The translations under genes and the position numbers were made by a program. Below, piece by piece: positions 1-8,476 of a DNA stretch of 64,000 nt; within the stretch, counting starts at the first letter, position 1; each line of letters begins with the position of its first letter. This DNA is from Micromonospora arborensis (lineage in GTDB: Bacteria; Actinomycetota; Actinomycetes; Mycobacteriales; Micromonosporaceae): contig NZ_PYBV01000022.1 in the NCBI RefSeq assembly GCF_003205615.1, forward strand, positions 1-64,000, read 5' to 3'. The notes beneath the pieces were generated by a model that saw only the letters and a list, made by a program, of their open reading frames with translations, was not told the origin of the DNA and made no database searches.

Positions 1-1
1 C

Positions 2-82
2 GCCCCGCGATCTTGCACTTGCTGTTGTCGGTTCGTCCCTTATGGGTTCTATGTCGCGACAGAAAGTGCAAGATCGCGGGGC
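2..82. repeat. Palindromic intergenic element, 19-bp arms
   Basis: The arm at 2-20 (GCCCCGCGATCTTGCACTT) is repeated as its exact reverse complement at 64-82, around a 43-nt loop. It is followed by a GC-only stretch with a GGGCGGGCCC-type repeat (about 79-130). No reading frame crosses it convincingly. The perfect arms and intergenic place fit a REP-like element or a long terminator hairpin downstream of the minus-strand DUF3072 gene. The left edge coincides with the window edge, so the element may extend further left. Confidence 0.75.
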
Positions 83-132
83 CCGGGCGGGCCCGGGCGG
101 GCCCGGGCGGGGCGGGGTGGGGCGGGGCGGGG

Positions 133-348
133 TTACTGGCCTCGGCCGGTTTTTGCCTGGAGTTCGTCGATGCGCTTGGAGGCCTCGGCCTTGGTCAGGT
201 CGGGCGGCAGCTCCGCATGGGCTTCCCGGGCCAGGGTGCTCAGATAGGACTCCTGTGCCGCGGTGGGCGGTTCGTCACCGGTGACCCACTCGTCCGGTTC
301 CTTGATCGCGGCGCTCTGGTCGGCCCGCTCGTTGCCTCGGTCAGTCAT
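133..348 (-). CDS. DUF3072 family protein
   Basis: Small acidic, soluble protein of 71 residues with no signal peptide or membrane segment. The middle and C-terminal part (EWVTGDEP..., then TKAEASKRIDELQ near residues 55-67) matches the DUF3072 family as I know it from actinobacteria; its function is unknown. Two in-frame ATGs exist, at 357 and 348. AAGAAAGG lies directly against the first but 9 nt before the second, so I chose 348. It is divergent from the flavoprotein gene at 438. Confidence 0.75.
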   Translation of the reverse strand: MTDRGNERADQSAAIKEPDEWVTGDEPPTAAQESYLSTLAREAHAELPPDLTKAEASKRIDELQAKTGRGQ

Positions 349-425
349 CGTCGTCATCCTTTCTTCGAACAGGTGTGCCAGTACCCTGATCTGCGCTCCT
401 TCATGCCTGCCCGCTCGCCGCCACC

Positions 426-431
426 TAGGAT
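426..431 (+). promoter_or_regulatory. -10 box for a leaderless transcript
   Basis: TAGGAT, the favoured -10 hexamer of actinobacterial housekeeping promoters, ends 6 nt before the ATG at 438. That places transcription start on or next to the A of the start codon. There is no Shine-Dalgarno sequence in between, so the mRNA is probably leaderless. I see no good -35 hexamer. Confidence 0.55.
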
Positions 432-437
432 CGCCGG

Positions 438-1397
438 ATGAGCGTGGACCGGTCGAATGTGGTGGTGGTCGGGGCGGGCATCGCCGGGGTGGCCTGCGCG
501 GTGGAGCTGACCCGGGCCGGGGTGCCGGTTCAGGTCCGCGAGCGGGGCCACGTCTGCGGCGGCCGGATGGCCAGCAAGCGTTTCGAGGGCCGGCCCGCGG
601 ACATCGGCGCCGCGTACTTCACCGCCACCGACCCGGACTTCGTCGCCGTGGTCGAGCAGTGGCGCGCAGCCGGCCTGGTCCGCGAATGGACCGACACCTT
701 CCAGGCGTACGACCAGAGTGGGCAGCACGACGTGCCCGGGCCGATGCGCTTCGCCGCCCCGAAAGGGCTGCGCTCGCTGGTCGAGCACCTGGCCGGCGCG
801 GTGCCGGTGACCGTCGACCGGCTGGTGCTCAGCGTGGAGCCCGGGCCGGCCGTGGACGGGGAGTCGTGCGCGGCGGTCGTCCTGGCCATGCCAGGTCCAC
901 AGGCCGCCCTGCTGCTCGACCCGGCCCTGGCCGACGCCACCGGGGTCGTACAGGCGCAGCACTGGTCGCCGTCACTGGCCGCGGCGCTGCGCTTCCCGCG
1001 CCGGCGCTGGCCGGACTTCCGTGGTGCGTTCGTCAACGATCATCCGGTCCTCAGCCTCGTCTGCGACGACGGCGACCGGCGTGGTGACGGTGCGCCGGTG
1101 CTGGTCGCGCACACCGTGCCGGAGTTCGCCGCCCGGCACCTCGCCCAGCCCACGGGGGCCGGCCCGGAGGTCGAGCAGGCCGTCCGGGACCTCCTGGGCC
1201 TGCCGGAGCAGGCCGTGCACGTGCACGTGCACCGCTGGACGTACGCGAAGCCGACCGGCAACACCGCCGGTGCCAGCCACCACCTGGACGCCGACGGGAT
1301 CGGCCTGGCCGGCGACGCGTTCGGCAAGCCCCGGGTGCAGAGCGCCTGGCGCTCCGGTCGCGACCTGGGACGTGCTATCGCCGCCCGGCTCGCCTGA
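438..1397 (+). CDS. Renalase-like FAD/NAD(P)-binding oxidoreductase
   Basis: Predicted cytosolic flavoprotein of 319 residues. The N-terminus carries the Rossmann dinucleotide motif GAGIAG (residues 12-17), an acidic residue at the end of the second strand, then GGRMA, the pattern of renalase and amine-oxidase-like proteins. The C-terminal GLAGDAFGKPRVQSAWRSG closes the FAD site. The substrate cannot be read from the sequence; renalase relatives oxidise off-pathway NAD(P)H isomers or amines. The gene stands alone, with a probable leaderless start. Confidence 0.8.
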   Translation: MSVDRSNVVVVGAGIAGVACAVELTRAGVPVQVRERGHVCGGRMASKRFEGRPADIGAAYFTATDPDFVAVVEQWRAAGLVREWTDTFQAYDQSGQHDVPGPMRFAAPKGLRSLVEHLAGAVPVTVDRLVLSVEPGPAVDGESCAAVVLAMPGPQAALLLDPALADATGVVQAQHWSPSLAAALRFPRRRWPDFRGAFVNDHPVLSLVCDDGDRRGDGAPVLVAHTVPEFAARHLAQPTGAGPEVEQAVRDLLGLPEQAVHVHVHRWTYAKPTGNTAGASHHLDADGIGLAGDAFGKPRVQSAWRSGRDLGRAIAARLA

Positions 1398-1518
1398 GGG
1401 CCCCTGCCCGGCATCCGGCCCCCGGGGTGTTGACGCGCCGATGACCTGTGCCTTGTCACAAACGATCGGAGCGGATCGACGTCACTGCGGAAAGCCACTT
1501 CGGGAGGGAGCACACCAG

Positions 1519-2199
1519 ATGCGTATCGTCGTTCTCGGCGCGAACGGGGGCACGGGCCGTCGCCTGGTACAGCAGGCGTTGGACGCTGGCCACGACGTAC
1601 GGGCGGTGACCCGGCAACCGGAATCGTTCCCGGTCAAGGGCCCGGGCTTGGAGGTGGTGGCCGCCGATGTGACCGTGGATGCCCCGGTGGACGGCGCCGA
1701 CGTGGTGCTGTCGACGCTCGGAGTGCCGTTCAGTCGGCAACCGGTGCTGGTCTACAGCCGGAGCACCGCGACGATCCTGGCCGCGATGCGCGGCGCGGGT
1801 GTGCGGCGGCTCGTCGTGGTCAGTTCCAGCGCCACCGAGCCGCATCGCCACGCCGAGGGCGGTTTCCTGCTCAACCGCGTCATCCAGCCGTTGGTCACCG
1901 CCACGATCGGCAAGTCCACCTACGACGACATGCGCGTCATGGAGAGGCTGGTGCGGGACAGCAACCTCGACTGGACGATCGTGCGCCCGTCGGGGCTCTT
2001 CGACAGTGCCAGCGTCACTCGCTACCGGCTGTCCGAGAATTGCGCCGACGGTATCTTCACCAGCCGCGAGGACCTGGCGGCCTGTCTGCTCGCCCAGGCC
2101 ACGGACACCGCGTGGGTCGGCCGGACCGTGGCTGTCACCACCGGGGAGGGCGCTCCGACACTATTGGGGATGCTGCGGCGGGAAGCGTTCGGGAAATAG
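1519..2199 (+). CDS. NAD(P)-binding SDR, NmrA-like
   Basis: Atypical short-chain dehydrogenase of 226 residues. The first strand and glycine-rich loop are GANGGTG (residues 7-13). The fold continues with VVVSSSATEP and a TIVRPSGLFD segment, as in NAD(P)H-binding proteins of the PF13460/NmrA type, many of which sense redox state or reduce quinones. Start ATG 1519 is preceded by GGGAGGGAG with 8-nt spacing. The ECF sigma factor gene begins 4 nt after the stop, so the two are almost certainly cotranscribed. Confidence 0.82.
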   Translation: MRIVVLGANGGTGRRLVQQALDAGHDVRAVTRQPESFPVKGPGLEVVAADVTVDAPVDGADVVLSTLGVPFSRQPVLVYSRSTATILAAMRGAGVRRLVVVSSSATEPHRHAEGGFLLNRVIQPLVTATIGKSTYDDMRVMERLVRDSNLDWTIVRPSGLFDSASVTRYRLSENCADGIFTSREDLAACLLAQATDTAWVGRTVAVTTGEGAPTLLGMLRREAFGK

Positions 2200-2203
2200 G
2201 GAG

Positions 2204-3061
2204 ATGGACGACCAGGAGTGGTTCGCCGAGCAGTTGGCGCAGCACCGCCCGCGCCTGCGGGCCGTCGCCTATCGGCTGCTGGGGTCGGTGACCGAGGTCG
2301 ATGACGCGCTGCAGGAGGCGTGGCTGCGCACCACGCGCGCCGATCCGGCTCTGATCACCAATCCGGCGGCATGGCTGACCACGCTGGTCGGCCGGGTGTG
2401 CATCGACATGCTGCGGGCCCGCCAGTCGCGCCGCGAGCAGTTGAGCGCGACGTGGGAGCCGCTCGTCAGCGAGTACGGTGATCCGGAGGAAGCCAGCTTG
2501 CACACCGACGCGGTCGGCATCGCGTTGCTCGTGGTGCTGGACAGCCTCGAGCCTGCCGAGCGGCTCGCGGTGGTGCTGCACGACATGTTCGGTATGCCGT
2601 TCGAGCAGGTGGCCGCCGTCGTGGGGCGCACACCGGCGGCCACCCGGCAGCTGGCCAGCCGCGCCCGGCGGCGACTGCGCGAGCATGCCCCGCAGCCCCG
2701 CGCCGGCCTGCCCGCCCAGCGACGTGTCGTCGACGCGTTTCTGGCCGCCGCTCGCGCCGGTGACTTCGACGCCCTGCTGGCCCTGCTGGCGCCCGACGTC
2801 GTGTTCCGCTCCGAGAACGGACGCCGTGCTCGGCTCGCACCCGCCCTGCTCACCGGCGCCCGCGCCGTGGCCGCACGGGCGGCCGACGCCGGGCCACGGT
2901 TCGCGCGCCTCTGCGCTCCCGCGATGGTCAACGGCGTCGCCGGCGTCGTCGCCCGAGACCGGAGCGGCAGACCTGTCGCCGTCGTCGGCTTCACCGTTCA
3001 CGACGATCGCATTGCCGCCATCGACATGATCCTCGACCCGGACAGGCTTCCCCCCGGTTAG
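2204..3061 (+). CDS. ECF-type RNA polymerase sigma factor with SnoaL-like C-terminal domain
   Basis: 285 residues, longer than a minimal ECF factor. Sigma region 2 lies around residues 10-75 (RLRAVAYRLLGSVTEVDDALQEAWLR begins there), and region 4 around 108-160 (PFEQVAAVVGRTPAATRQLASRARRR). From about residue 175 a SnoaL/NTF2-like domain follows (DAFLAAARAGDFDALLALL). This layout is that of the ECF41/SigJ group, in which the extra domain controls activity and no anti-sigma factor is needed. The motif usually read DGGGK appears here as SENGRR. The gene is coupled to the SDR upstream, as is common for this group. Confidence 0.85.
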   Translation: MDDQEWFAEQLAQHRPRLRAVAYRLLGSVTEVDDALQEAWLRTTRADPALITNPAAWLTTLVGRVCIDMLRARQSRREQLSATWEPLVSEYGDPEEASLHTDAVGIALLVVLDSLEPAERLAVVLHDMFGMPFEQVAAVVGRTPAATRQLASRARRRLREHAPQPRAGLPAQRRVVDAFLAAARAGDFDALLALLAPDVVFRSENGRRARLAPALLTGARAVAARAADAGPRFARLCAPAMVNGVAGVVARDRSGRPVAVVGFTVHDDRIAAIDMILDPDRLPPG

Positions 3062-3155
3062 CGCCGAGGGGACTCTTCCTGGCCACCGGCGCGGACGAGG
3101 AGGGCGGCGGGTGAGCTCGCGGCCGAGCGCGTACCCGGTGGCGAGCTGAAGAACC

Positions 3156-4451
3156 CTAGGCGTGCCCGGCCGCGGCGACCGGTCGGTCGTCGGTGTCACG
3201 TTCCGCCGGGTCGGAGGTCCGCTCGCCCTCGGAGTCCAGCAGTTGCATGACCGGAGTCGCCGTGATGCCGTGCACCACCACGGAGACGAGCACCACCAGC
3301 CCCACGGTCGCCCAGAGCAGCTCGGCCTGCGGGAAGTCGGCCTTCGTCGTGGCGTACGCGAGGTAGTAGAACGAGCCGACACCGCGGATGCCGAACAACG
3401 AGATGACCCAGTGCTCGGCCGACCGCCCCGGCGCCCCGCGCAGCGACAACCAGCCGATCAGCGGCCGGATCAGAAACACCAGCGCCAGCCCGACGGCGGC
3501 CGCCGGCCAGGTCAGCGGTACCAGCAGGCCACCCACGATCGCCCCGCCGAGCAGCAGCAACAGCACCAGGGTGAGTAGCCGTTCGACCTGCTCGGCGAAG
3601 TCGTGCAGCACCGAATGGAACTCGTGGGTCCGCTCGGCGGCCCGGATCGCCCGCGCGGCCACGAACACCGCCAGGAAGCCGTACCCGCCGAGCACCTCCA
3701 CCAGCCCGTACGCCAGGAACGTGGCGGCCAGCGCCAGGAAACCCTCGGCGTGCCGGGCCAGCCGCAGCTCGCTGGGCGCACGGAAGAACAACTTGCCGAG
3801 CAGCCAGCCGATGAGCAGGCCGCCCCCGACCCCGACGCCCACCTTCCAGAGCACGTCCACGGTGAACCACTCGGCGAACCAGTCGCGCGGGGCGAGGCTG
3901 GTCGAGGCGATGGCGATGGCGGCGTAGACGAACGGGAACGCCAGCCCGTCGTTGAGGCCAGCTTCGGAGGTCAACGCGAAACGGACCTCGTCCTCGGAAT
4001 CTTCCACGTCCGTCGGCTCGCCGACCTGCACGTCGGCGGCGAGCACCGGATCGGTCGGGGCCAGCGCGGCGCCCAGCAACAGTGCGGCGGCCGGCACCAG
4101 CCCCGCCCACCACCACCCGAGCAGCGCCACCGCCGCGATGCACAGTGGCATCGCGATCACCAGCAGGCGCCAGGTGGACGACCACCGCCGCCAACTCAAC
4201 GGGCGGTCGATCTTGAGCCCGGCACCCATCAGCGCGACGATCACCCCGATCTCGGTGAGGTGGGTGGTCAGCTCCGGGTGGGCCAGCGGGTCCGGGGTCG
4301 GTAGCCCGACCGGCAGCAGGAAGACCAGCATGCCGAGAGCGAGGAAGGCGATCGGCATGGACAGTGGGCGCTGGTCCAGCACCCGCGGCAGGACACCCGC
4401 GAGCAGAGCGCCCAGGCCCACCAGCGCGAACGCCACGTCTACCGGCTCCAC
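3156..4451 (-). CDS. CPA1-type cation/proton antiporter (NhaP-like)
   Basis: Polytopic inner-membrane protein of 431 residues with about 12 hydrophobic segments. The LAPTDPVLAADV segment (about residues 127-138) and SEAGLNDGLAFPFV contain the TDP and ND ion-binding motifs of NhaP-type Na+(K+)/H+ antiporters. The C-terminal tail is short and charged. The open frame extends to 4505, but GTG 4451 has AAGGG 7 nt upstream and puts the first membrane helix at the N-terminus, so I prefer it. The transported ion cannot be told from sequence. Confidence 0.85.
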   Translation of the reverse strand: MEPVDVAFALVGLGALLAGVLPRVLDQRPLSMPIAFLALGMLVFLLPVGLPTPDPLAHPELTTHLTEIGVIVALMGAGLKIDRPLSWRRWSSTWRLLVIAMPLCIAAVALLGWWWAGLVPAAALLLGAALAPTDPVLAADVQVGEPTDVEDSEDEVRFALTSEAGLNDGLAFPFVYAAIAIASTSLAPRDWFAEWFTVDVLWKVGVGVGGGLLIGWLLGKLFFRAPSELRLARHAEGFLALAATFLAYGLVEVLGGYGFLAVFVAARAIRAAERTHEFHSVLHDFAEQVERLLTLVLLLLLGGAIVGGLLVPLTWPAAAVGLALVFLIRPLIGWLSLRGAPGRSAEHWVISLFGIRGVGSFYYLAYATTKADFPQAELLWATVGLVVLVSVVVHGITATPVMQLLDSEGERTSDPAERDTDDRPVAAAGHA

Positions 4452-4558
4452 GACACCACCCTTCAGCCGCGCCCGCGAGGCGCGGGGCAGGTGGTGACAG
4501 ACCATGCCCCGGGGGGCCGCCGGCTATGCGCGTACGGGCCGGCGAACCGGAGTGAGGC

Positions 4559-5236
4559 TCACCTCGGCTGGGTGAGCGGGGAGTCGGTCAGTTCGCCCAG
4601 CAGTGCGGCCGGGTCGTCGTACACCGCCACCGCGCCGGCGCCCGCGAGCTCGCCGCGGCTGGTGCCGCCGCAGGTCAACCCCACGCACGGAATGCTCAGC
4701 TTGCCGGCCGCGACGACATCCCACACCGAGTCGCCGACGAAGACCACCCGCTCGGCGGCCAACCCGGACTGCTCCAGCGCGGCGACCAGGATGTCCGGTG
4801 CCGGCTTGCTCTGCTGGGCGTCCGCCGAGGAGGTGACCGTGTCGATCACGTCATCGGCGGCCAGCGCCCGACGCAGCGCGCCGACCTCGGGTTCCGAGGC
4901 GGAGGTGGCGAGCACCACCCGCAGCCCCCGCTCGGCACAGGCGCGCAGCAGGTCCGCCGCCCGGGGCAGCGGCGTGAGCCGTTCCCAGTACTCGGCGTAC
5001 AGGGTGTCGTGCGCGTCGCGCAGCCTCGTGTCGGCGTCCCGGTCCCGCTCAGGGCCGAGCAGATGGTCCAGGAGCTTGTCCGAACCCATCCCGATCGAAC
5101 GGTGCACCAGCGCCATCGGCACCGGCTGGTCGGTCTGCCGCAGCGCCTCCCACCAACTCACGGTGTGCAGGTAGGTGGTGTCGACCAGGGTGCCGTCGAC
5201 GTCGAAGAGAACTCCGTTGGGCTGGTCGGTACGCAT
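4559..5236 (-). CDS. HAD-superfamily hydrolase
   Basis: 225 residues, cytosolic. The nucleophile motif is FDVDGTLVD (residues 11-19) with a helical cap after it. Motif II is ATSAS, motif III the lysine of SKPAPD, and motif IV VFVGDSVWDV, so all four HAD motifs are intact. The length and C1-type cap fit the phosphoglycolate/beta-phosphoglucomutase-like group, but the substrate is not evident. It is 26 bp downstream of the SpoIIE-type phosphatase gene on the same strand and may be in one transcript. Confidence 0.82.
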   Translation of the reverse strand: MRTDQPNGVLFDVDGTLVDTTYLHTVSWWEALRQTDQPVPMALVHRSIGMGSDKLLDHLLGPERDRDADTRLRDAHDTLYAEYWERLTPLPRAADLLRACAERGLRVVLATSASEPEVGALRRALAADDVIDTVTSSADAQQSKPAPDILVAALEQSGLAAERVVFVGDSVWDVVAAGKLSIPCVGLTCGGTSRGELAGAGAVAVYDDPAALLGELTDSPLTQPR

Positions 5237-5262
5237 GGGCGTCCTCCTACCCGTCGGGCGTC

Positions 5263-7401
5263 TCAGGGATGCGCGGTCGGCGGCGTCAGAATCTCGAACC
5301 AGACCGTGGAGCCGCGGACCGACGGGTCGGTGCCCCAGGCGTCACTGAGCTCCTCGATCAGGCCGAGGCCGCGCCCACGACTGCTCAACGTGTCGGTGCG
5401 GGTCCGGGTCACGGCGCCCCGGGTACCGGAATCGGCGACCGAGACCAGCAGCCGCTCGGGGCTGAGGTCGATCTCCACACGGGCGGCCGTGCCGGCGTGC
5501 AGCAACGCGTTGGTGGTCAGCTCGCTGGTGCAGAGCACGGCGGCCCCGATCACCGACTCCGGCACCTGCCACTCGGCGAGCTGGCCGGTCATCCAGTGCC
5601 GAACCCGGCTGGGCGCGGTCGGCTCGGCGGGCACCTCCATGCTCGCGGAACGACTCGGCTTGAGCGCGTGCTCCACCGCCAGCACGGCCACGTCGTCCTC
5701 CGTGCTGCCCGGTACCGCTGCGGTGGCCACCGCGCAGAGCGCGCGAGGGTCGCCGCTGCCGGCCTTGGCGACGGCGTCGCCGAGGGTGGCCAGCCCGGCG
5801 CTGAGGCTCTGCCGCCGGCGCTCCACCACCCCGTCGCTGAACAGCAGGAGCGTGTCACCGGGGCGGAACGCGACAGTGCTGGTGCGCGGCCGACCGCCGA
5901 GACCCAGCGGGGGACCAGCCGGCACGTCGACGTACTCGGCGTGCGAGCGGCCCTCCGGGTCGCTGCGGCGGATCAGCGGCGCGGGGTGGCCGGCGCTCGC
6001 CAGGGTCAGCTCGCGCCGCTCCGCGTCGATCACTCCGAACACCACGGTGACGAAGAGCTCGTGTGTGCCGGCCTCCGCGCCGAGGCTGGTCACCAGCCGG
6101 TCCAACCCGGTCAAAACCGCGTCCGGCGCCGGGTCGGCCAGAGCCAGCGCGCGCAGGGCGGCGCGGACCTGACCCATCCGCGCGGCGGCCTGCACGTCGT
6201 GGCCGGCGACGTCGCCCAGCACCACGCCGAGCGCGCCGCCGGGCAGCAGGAACGCGTCGTAGAAGTCACCACCGGCGGCGTTGCCGTCCACGCCCGGGTC
6301 GTAGCGGGCAGCGACCCGCAGCCGGGGCAGGTCGGGCAGGTGCTCCGGCAACATGCTGCGTTGCAACAGCTGGGCGGTGCCGTGCTGGGTCTCGAACCGG
6401 CGGGCCCGCTCGGCGGCCTGGCCGATCAACTCGGCCGAGGCGGCCAGCAGCGCCCGCTCGGCGGGCGACCAGGTGTGCGGCACCTGGTAGCCGACCGCCA
6501 GCCCGCCGCGGACCACCGAGGTGCCCAGGGGCAGGGCCGCCATCGAGCGGATCTTCTGGTCGTGGCGGTCCACCGCGATCTCCCGCAGCGGTTGCCCGTC
6601 GCGGACGAAGGACGGGCCGCCGGAGTGTGCCGCCTGCACCACCGGGGCCGTCCAGCCCGCCGGAGCACGTCGCCAGAGCGGGGGAAGTCGCTCGTCGGCC
6701 TCGTCCAGCAACTCGCCCCGGACCCGGCGCACCATGCGCCAGCCGCCGCCGCCCTCGTCGACCGCGAACGAGACCTGGTCGGGGTCGAAGGTGGTGATCG
6801 CGTACCGCAGTGCCACCCGGGCCACGTCGTCGAGGGTGAGCGTGCCGGCCAGCGCCGCGGCCACCTCGCTGAGGCTCTGCAACTGCTCGGTGACGTGGGT
6901 GGTCTCGGCCGCGACCGTCAACGTGCCGACGATCCGCCCGGCGCTGTCGCGTACCGGCGAGTAGCCCCGGGTGAAGACCGCCTGCTCCACGGTCGCGGAA
7001 TGCCCACGGACCAGCGGCAGGGTGGATTCCTTCTCCAGGAACGGCACGCCCTGCCGGTAGGTGCGCTCGAACACCTGGCCGACGCCGGGCAGCGCCCAGA
7101 TCTCGGCGAACACCTCGGCGGCCGGGCGGCCGAGGGCGCCCGGGTGTTTGGTGCCCAGCAACTCGGCGTAGCCGGCGTTGTAGAGCAGGACGAGGTCGTC
7201 GCCGTACGCCAGGGCCATGGGCATCGGTGAGGCGAGGATCAGGTCGACCACGGCCCGGACCGCCACGTCCCAGCCCTCGGGTGGCCCCAGCGGGGTGCCG
7301 GCCCAGTCGTGGGCGAGCACGTCAGCGGCAGCCCCGGGCCCGGTGGATGCGCCCGGGGCCGGAGTTGCTGGCGTGGGGACTCGCCCGACCGTTCCTGGCA
7401 T
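5263..7401 (-). CDS. PAS-GAF-SpoIIE (PP2C) phosphatase with HATPase domain
   Basis: A 712-residue multidomain signalling protein without membrane segments. A PAS-like domain (about residues 40-150, with LLYNAGYAELLG) is followed by a GAF-like domain (about 165-335), a SpoIIE/PP2C serine phosphatase (about 360-575, with the metal-site motifs GGDFYDAF and VLGDVAGHD and ending at STEDDVAVL) and a GHKL ATPase domain of the RsbW type (about 590-705, SELTTNALLHAG and RGRGLGLIEEL). Such proteins act in partner-switching control of sigma factors or anti-anti-sigma factors. Phosphatase and kinase-like domains in one chain would let it act on both sides of such a switch. No partner STAS gene is nearby. 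Confidence 0.88.
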   Translation of the reverse strand: MPGTVGRVPTPATPAPGASTGPGAAADVLAHDWAGTPLGPPEGWDVAVRAVVDLILASPMPMALAYGDDLVLLYNAGYAELLGTKHPGALGRPAAEVFAEIWALPGVGQVFERTYRQGVPFLEKESTLPLVRGHSATVEQAVFTRGYSPVRDSAGRIVGTLTVAAETTHVTEQLQSLSEVAAALAGTLTLDDVARVALRYAITTFDPDQVSFAVDEGGGGWRMVRRVRGELLDEADERLPPLWRRAPAGWTAPVVQAAHSGGPSFVRDGQPLREIAVDRHDQKIRSMAALPLGTSVVRGGLAVGYQVPHTWSPAERALLAASAELIGQAAERARRFETQHGTAQLLQRSMLPEHLPDLPRLRVAARYDPGVDGNAAGGDFYDAFLLPGGALGVVLGDVAGHDVQAAARMGQVRAALRALALADPAPDAVLTGLDRLVTSLGAEAGTHELFVTVVFGVIDAERRELTLASAGHPAPLIRRSDPEGRSHAEYVDVPAGPPLGLGGRPRTSTVAFRPGDTLLLFSDGVVERRRQSLSAGLATLGDAVAKAGSGDPRALCAVATAAVPGSTEDDVAVLAVEHALKPSRSASMEVPAEPTAPSRVRHWMTGQLAEWQVPESVIGAAVLCTSELTTNALLHAGTAARVEIDLSPERLLVSVADSGTRGAVTRTRTDTLSSRGRGLGLIEELSDAWGTDPSVRGSTVWFEILTPPTAHP

Positions 7402-7599
7402 GTTCGCAGCCTAGTCGGCTGACCGGAAAAGGCATCCGATCATGTCGGCGGGCCGTCGCTCTCCCTGTCGTGGTGGCCGTTCGGGCAGTTCAGGGCCCCG
7501 GTCCGGCGGCCAGCCGGAAAAAACTCGGCGCGTTGCGCGGACTGCCAGACCGGTAGCCGGGTATGCGCCCGGCGCAGTCCATGCGACAGGAGGGACATC

Positions 7600-8409
7600 A
7601 TGCTGAAAACCCTCGCGGTCCGGCAGGCCGACATCGGCGATGCCATCGCCGACACCTGGAGGTCGGTGCTGCTCTTCATCCCGAAGGCAGTGGCCTTCAT
7701 CGTCATCCTCGTGGTCGGCTGGCTCATCGCCAGAGCCGTCCTCAAGATCGTGGATACGGTGCTCGAACGGGTGCACTTCGACCAGGCCGTCGAACGCGGC
7801 GGCATCAAACGGGCCCTGGAGAGAACGAAGTACGACGCCTCCGACATTCTGGCCAGACTGGCGTACTACGCGGTACTGCTGTTCACGCTGCAGTTCGCGT
7901 TCGGAGTCTGGGGGCCCAACGCGATCAGTGACCTGATCAGCGGCGTGGTGTCCTGGCTGCCGCGTGCGTTCGTCGCGATCGTCATCGTGGTGGTGGCAGC
8001 CGCGATCGCCAACGCCGTCCGGGATCTGGTCACCGGGGCGCTGGGCGGGCTCTCGTACGGCAAGGTCCTGGCCGACCTGACGGCGATCTTCATCATCGCG
8101 CTCGGCGTGATCGCCGCGCTGAACCAGGTGGGTATCGCCACCACGGTGACGACCCCGGTGCTGATCGCGGTGCTCGCCACGGTGGGCGGAATCCTGGTCG
8201 TCGGTGTCGGTGGCGGTCTCGTGAAGCCGATGCAGAACCGCTGGGACGGCTGGTTGGAGCGGGCGGCCCGGGAAGCCCGGGCGGTGCAGCAACAGCGTCA
8301 GGCCAATGTGGCCGGGCGGAGCGACGTGGAGCGGCAGATGGCCGACCGCGGGGGCGATCGTACCCAGGTCATGCCTCAGGTGGACGAAGCCCCGCAGTAC
8401 CGCGCGTAG
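7600..8409 (+). CDS. Mechanosensitive-channel-like protein with conserved TM-helix repeats
   Basis: 269 residues with four or five hydrophobic helices (the first at about 25-48, FIPKAVAFIVILVVGWLIA) and pairs of glycine/alanine-rich helices such as LPRAFVAIVIVVVAAAIANAVRD. This matches the conserved TM-helix repeat family (PF05552) often annotated as small-conductance channel-like. A true MscS beta domain is missing. The C-terminal 50 residues are charged and glutamine/arginine-rich. The start has ACAGGAGGG 5 nt upstream. The gene converges on the DUF6401 gene, with a hairpin between them. Confidence 0.78.
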   Translation: MLKTLAVRQADIGDAIADTWRSVLLFIPKAVAFIVILVVGWLIARAVLKIVDTVLERVHFDQAVERGGIKRALERTKYDASDILARLAYYAVLLFTLQFAFGVWGPNAISDLISGVVSWLPRAFVAIVIVVVAAAIANAVRDLVTGALGGLSYGKVLADLTAIFIIALGVIAALNQVGIATTVTTPVLIAVLATVGGILVVGVGGGLVKPMQNRWDGWLERAAREARAVQQQRQANVAGRSDVERQMADRGGDRTQVMPQVDEAPQYRA

Positions 8410-8431
8410 GGCGGCAAAAGGCACGGATGGT

Positions 8432-8470
8432 GGGGAGGGTGTTCCGCGGACGACGCGGGGTGCCCTCCCC
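8432..8470. terminator. Hairpin between convergent genes
   Basis: GGGGAGGG (8432-8439) pairs with CCCTCCCC (8463-8470). It sits 22 bp after the stop at 8409 and 6 bp before the end of the minus-strand gene at 8477. It could serve both genes. There is no T-run, as is common in high-GC actinobacteria. Confidence 0.5.
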
Positions 8471-8476
8471 GTCCCG

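Noticed and set aside
2135..3382. Long minus-strand frame of 415 codons opposite the sigma factor gene
   Set aside because: Arg/Gly/Pro-rich translation without any family motif; it is a high-GC shadow of the SDR/sigma genes, which have clear domains and ribosome binding sites.
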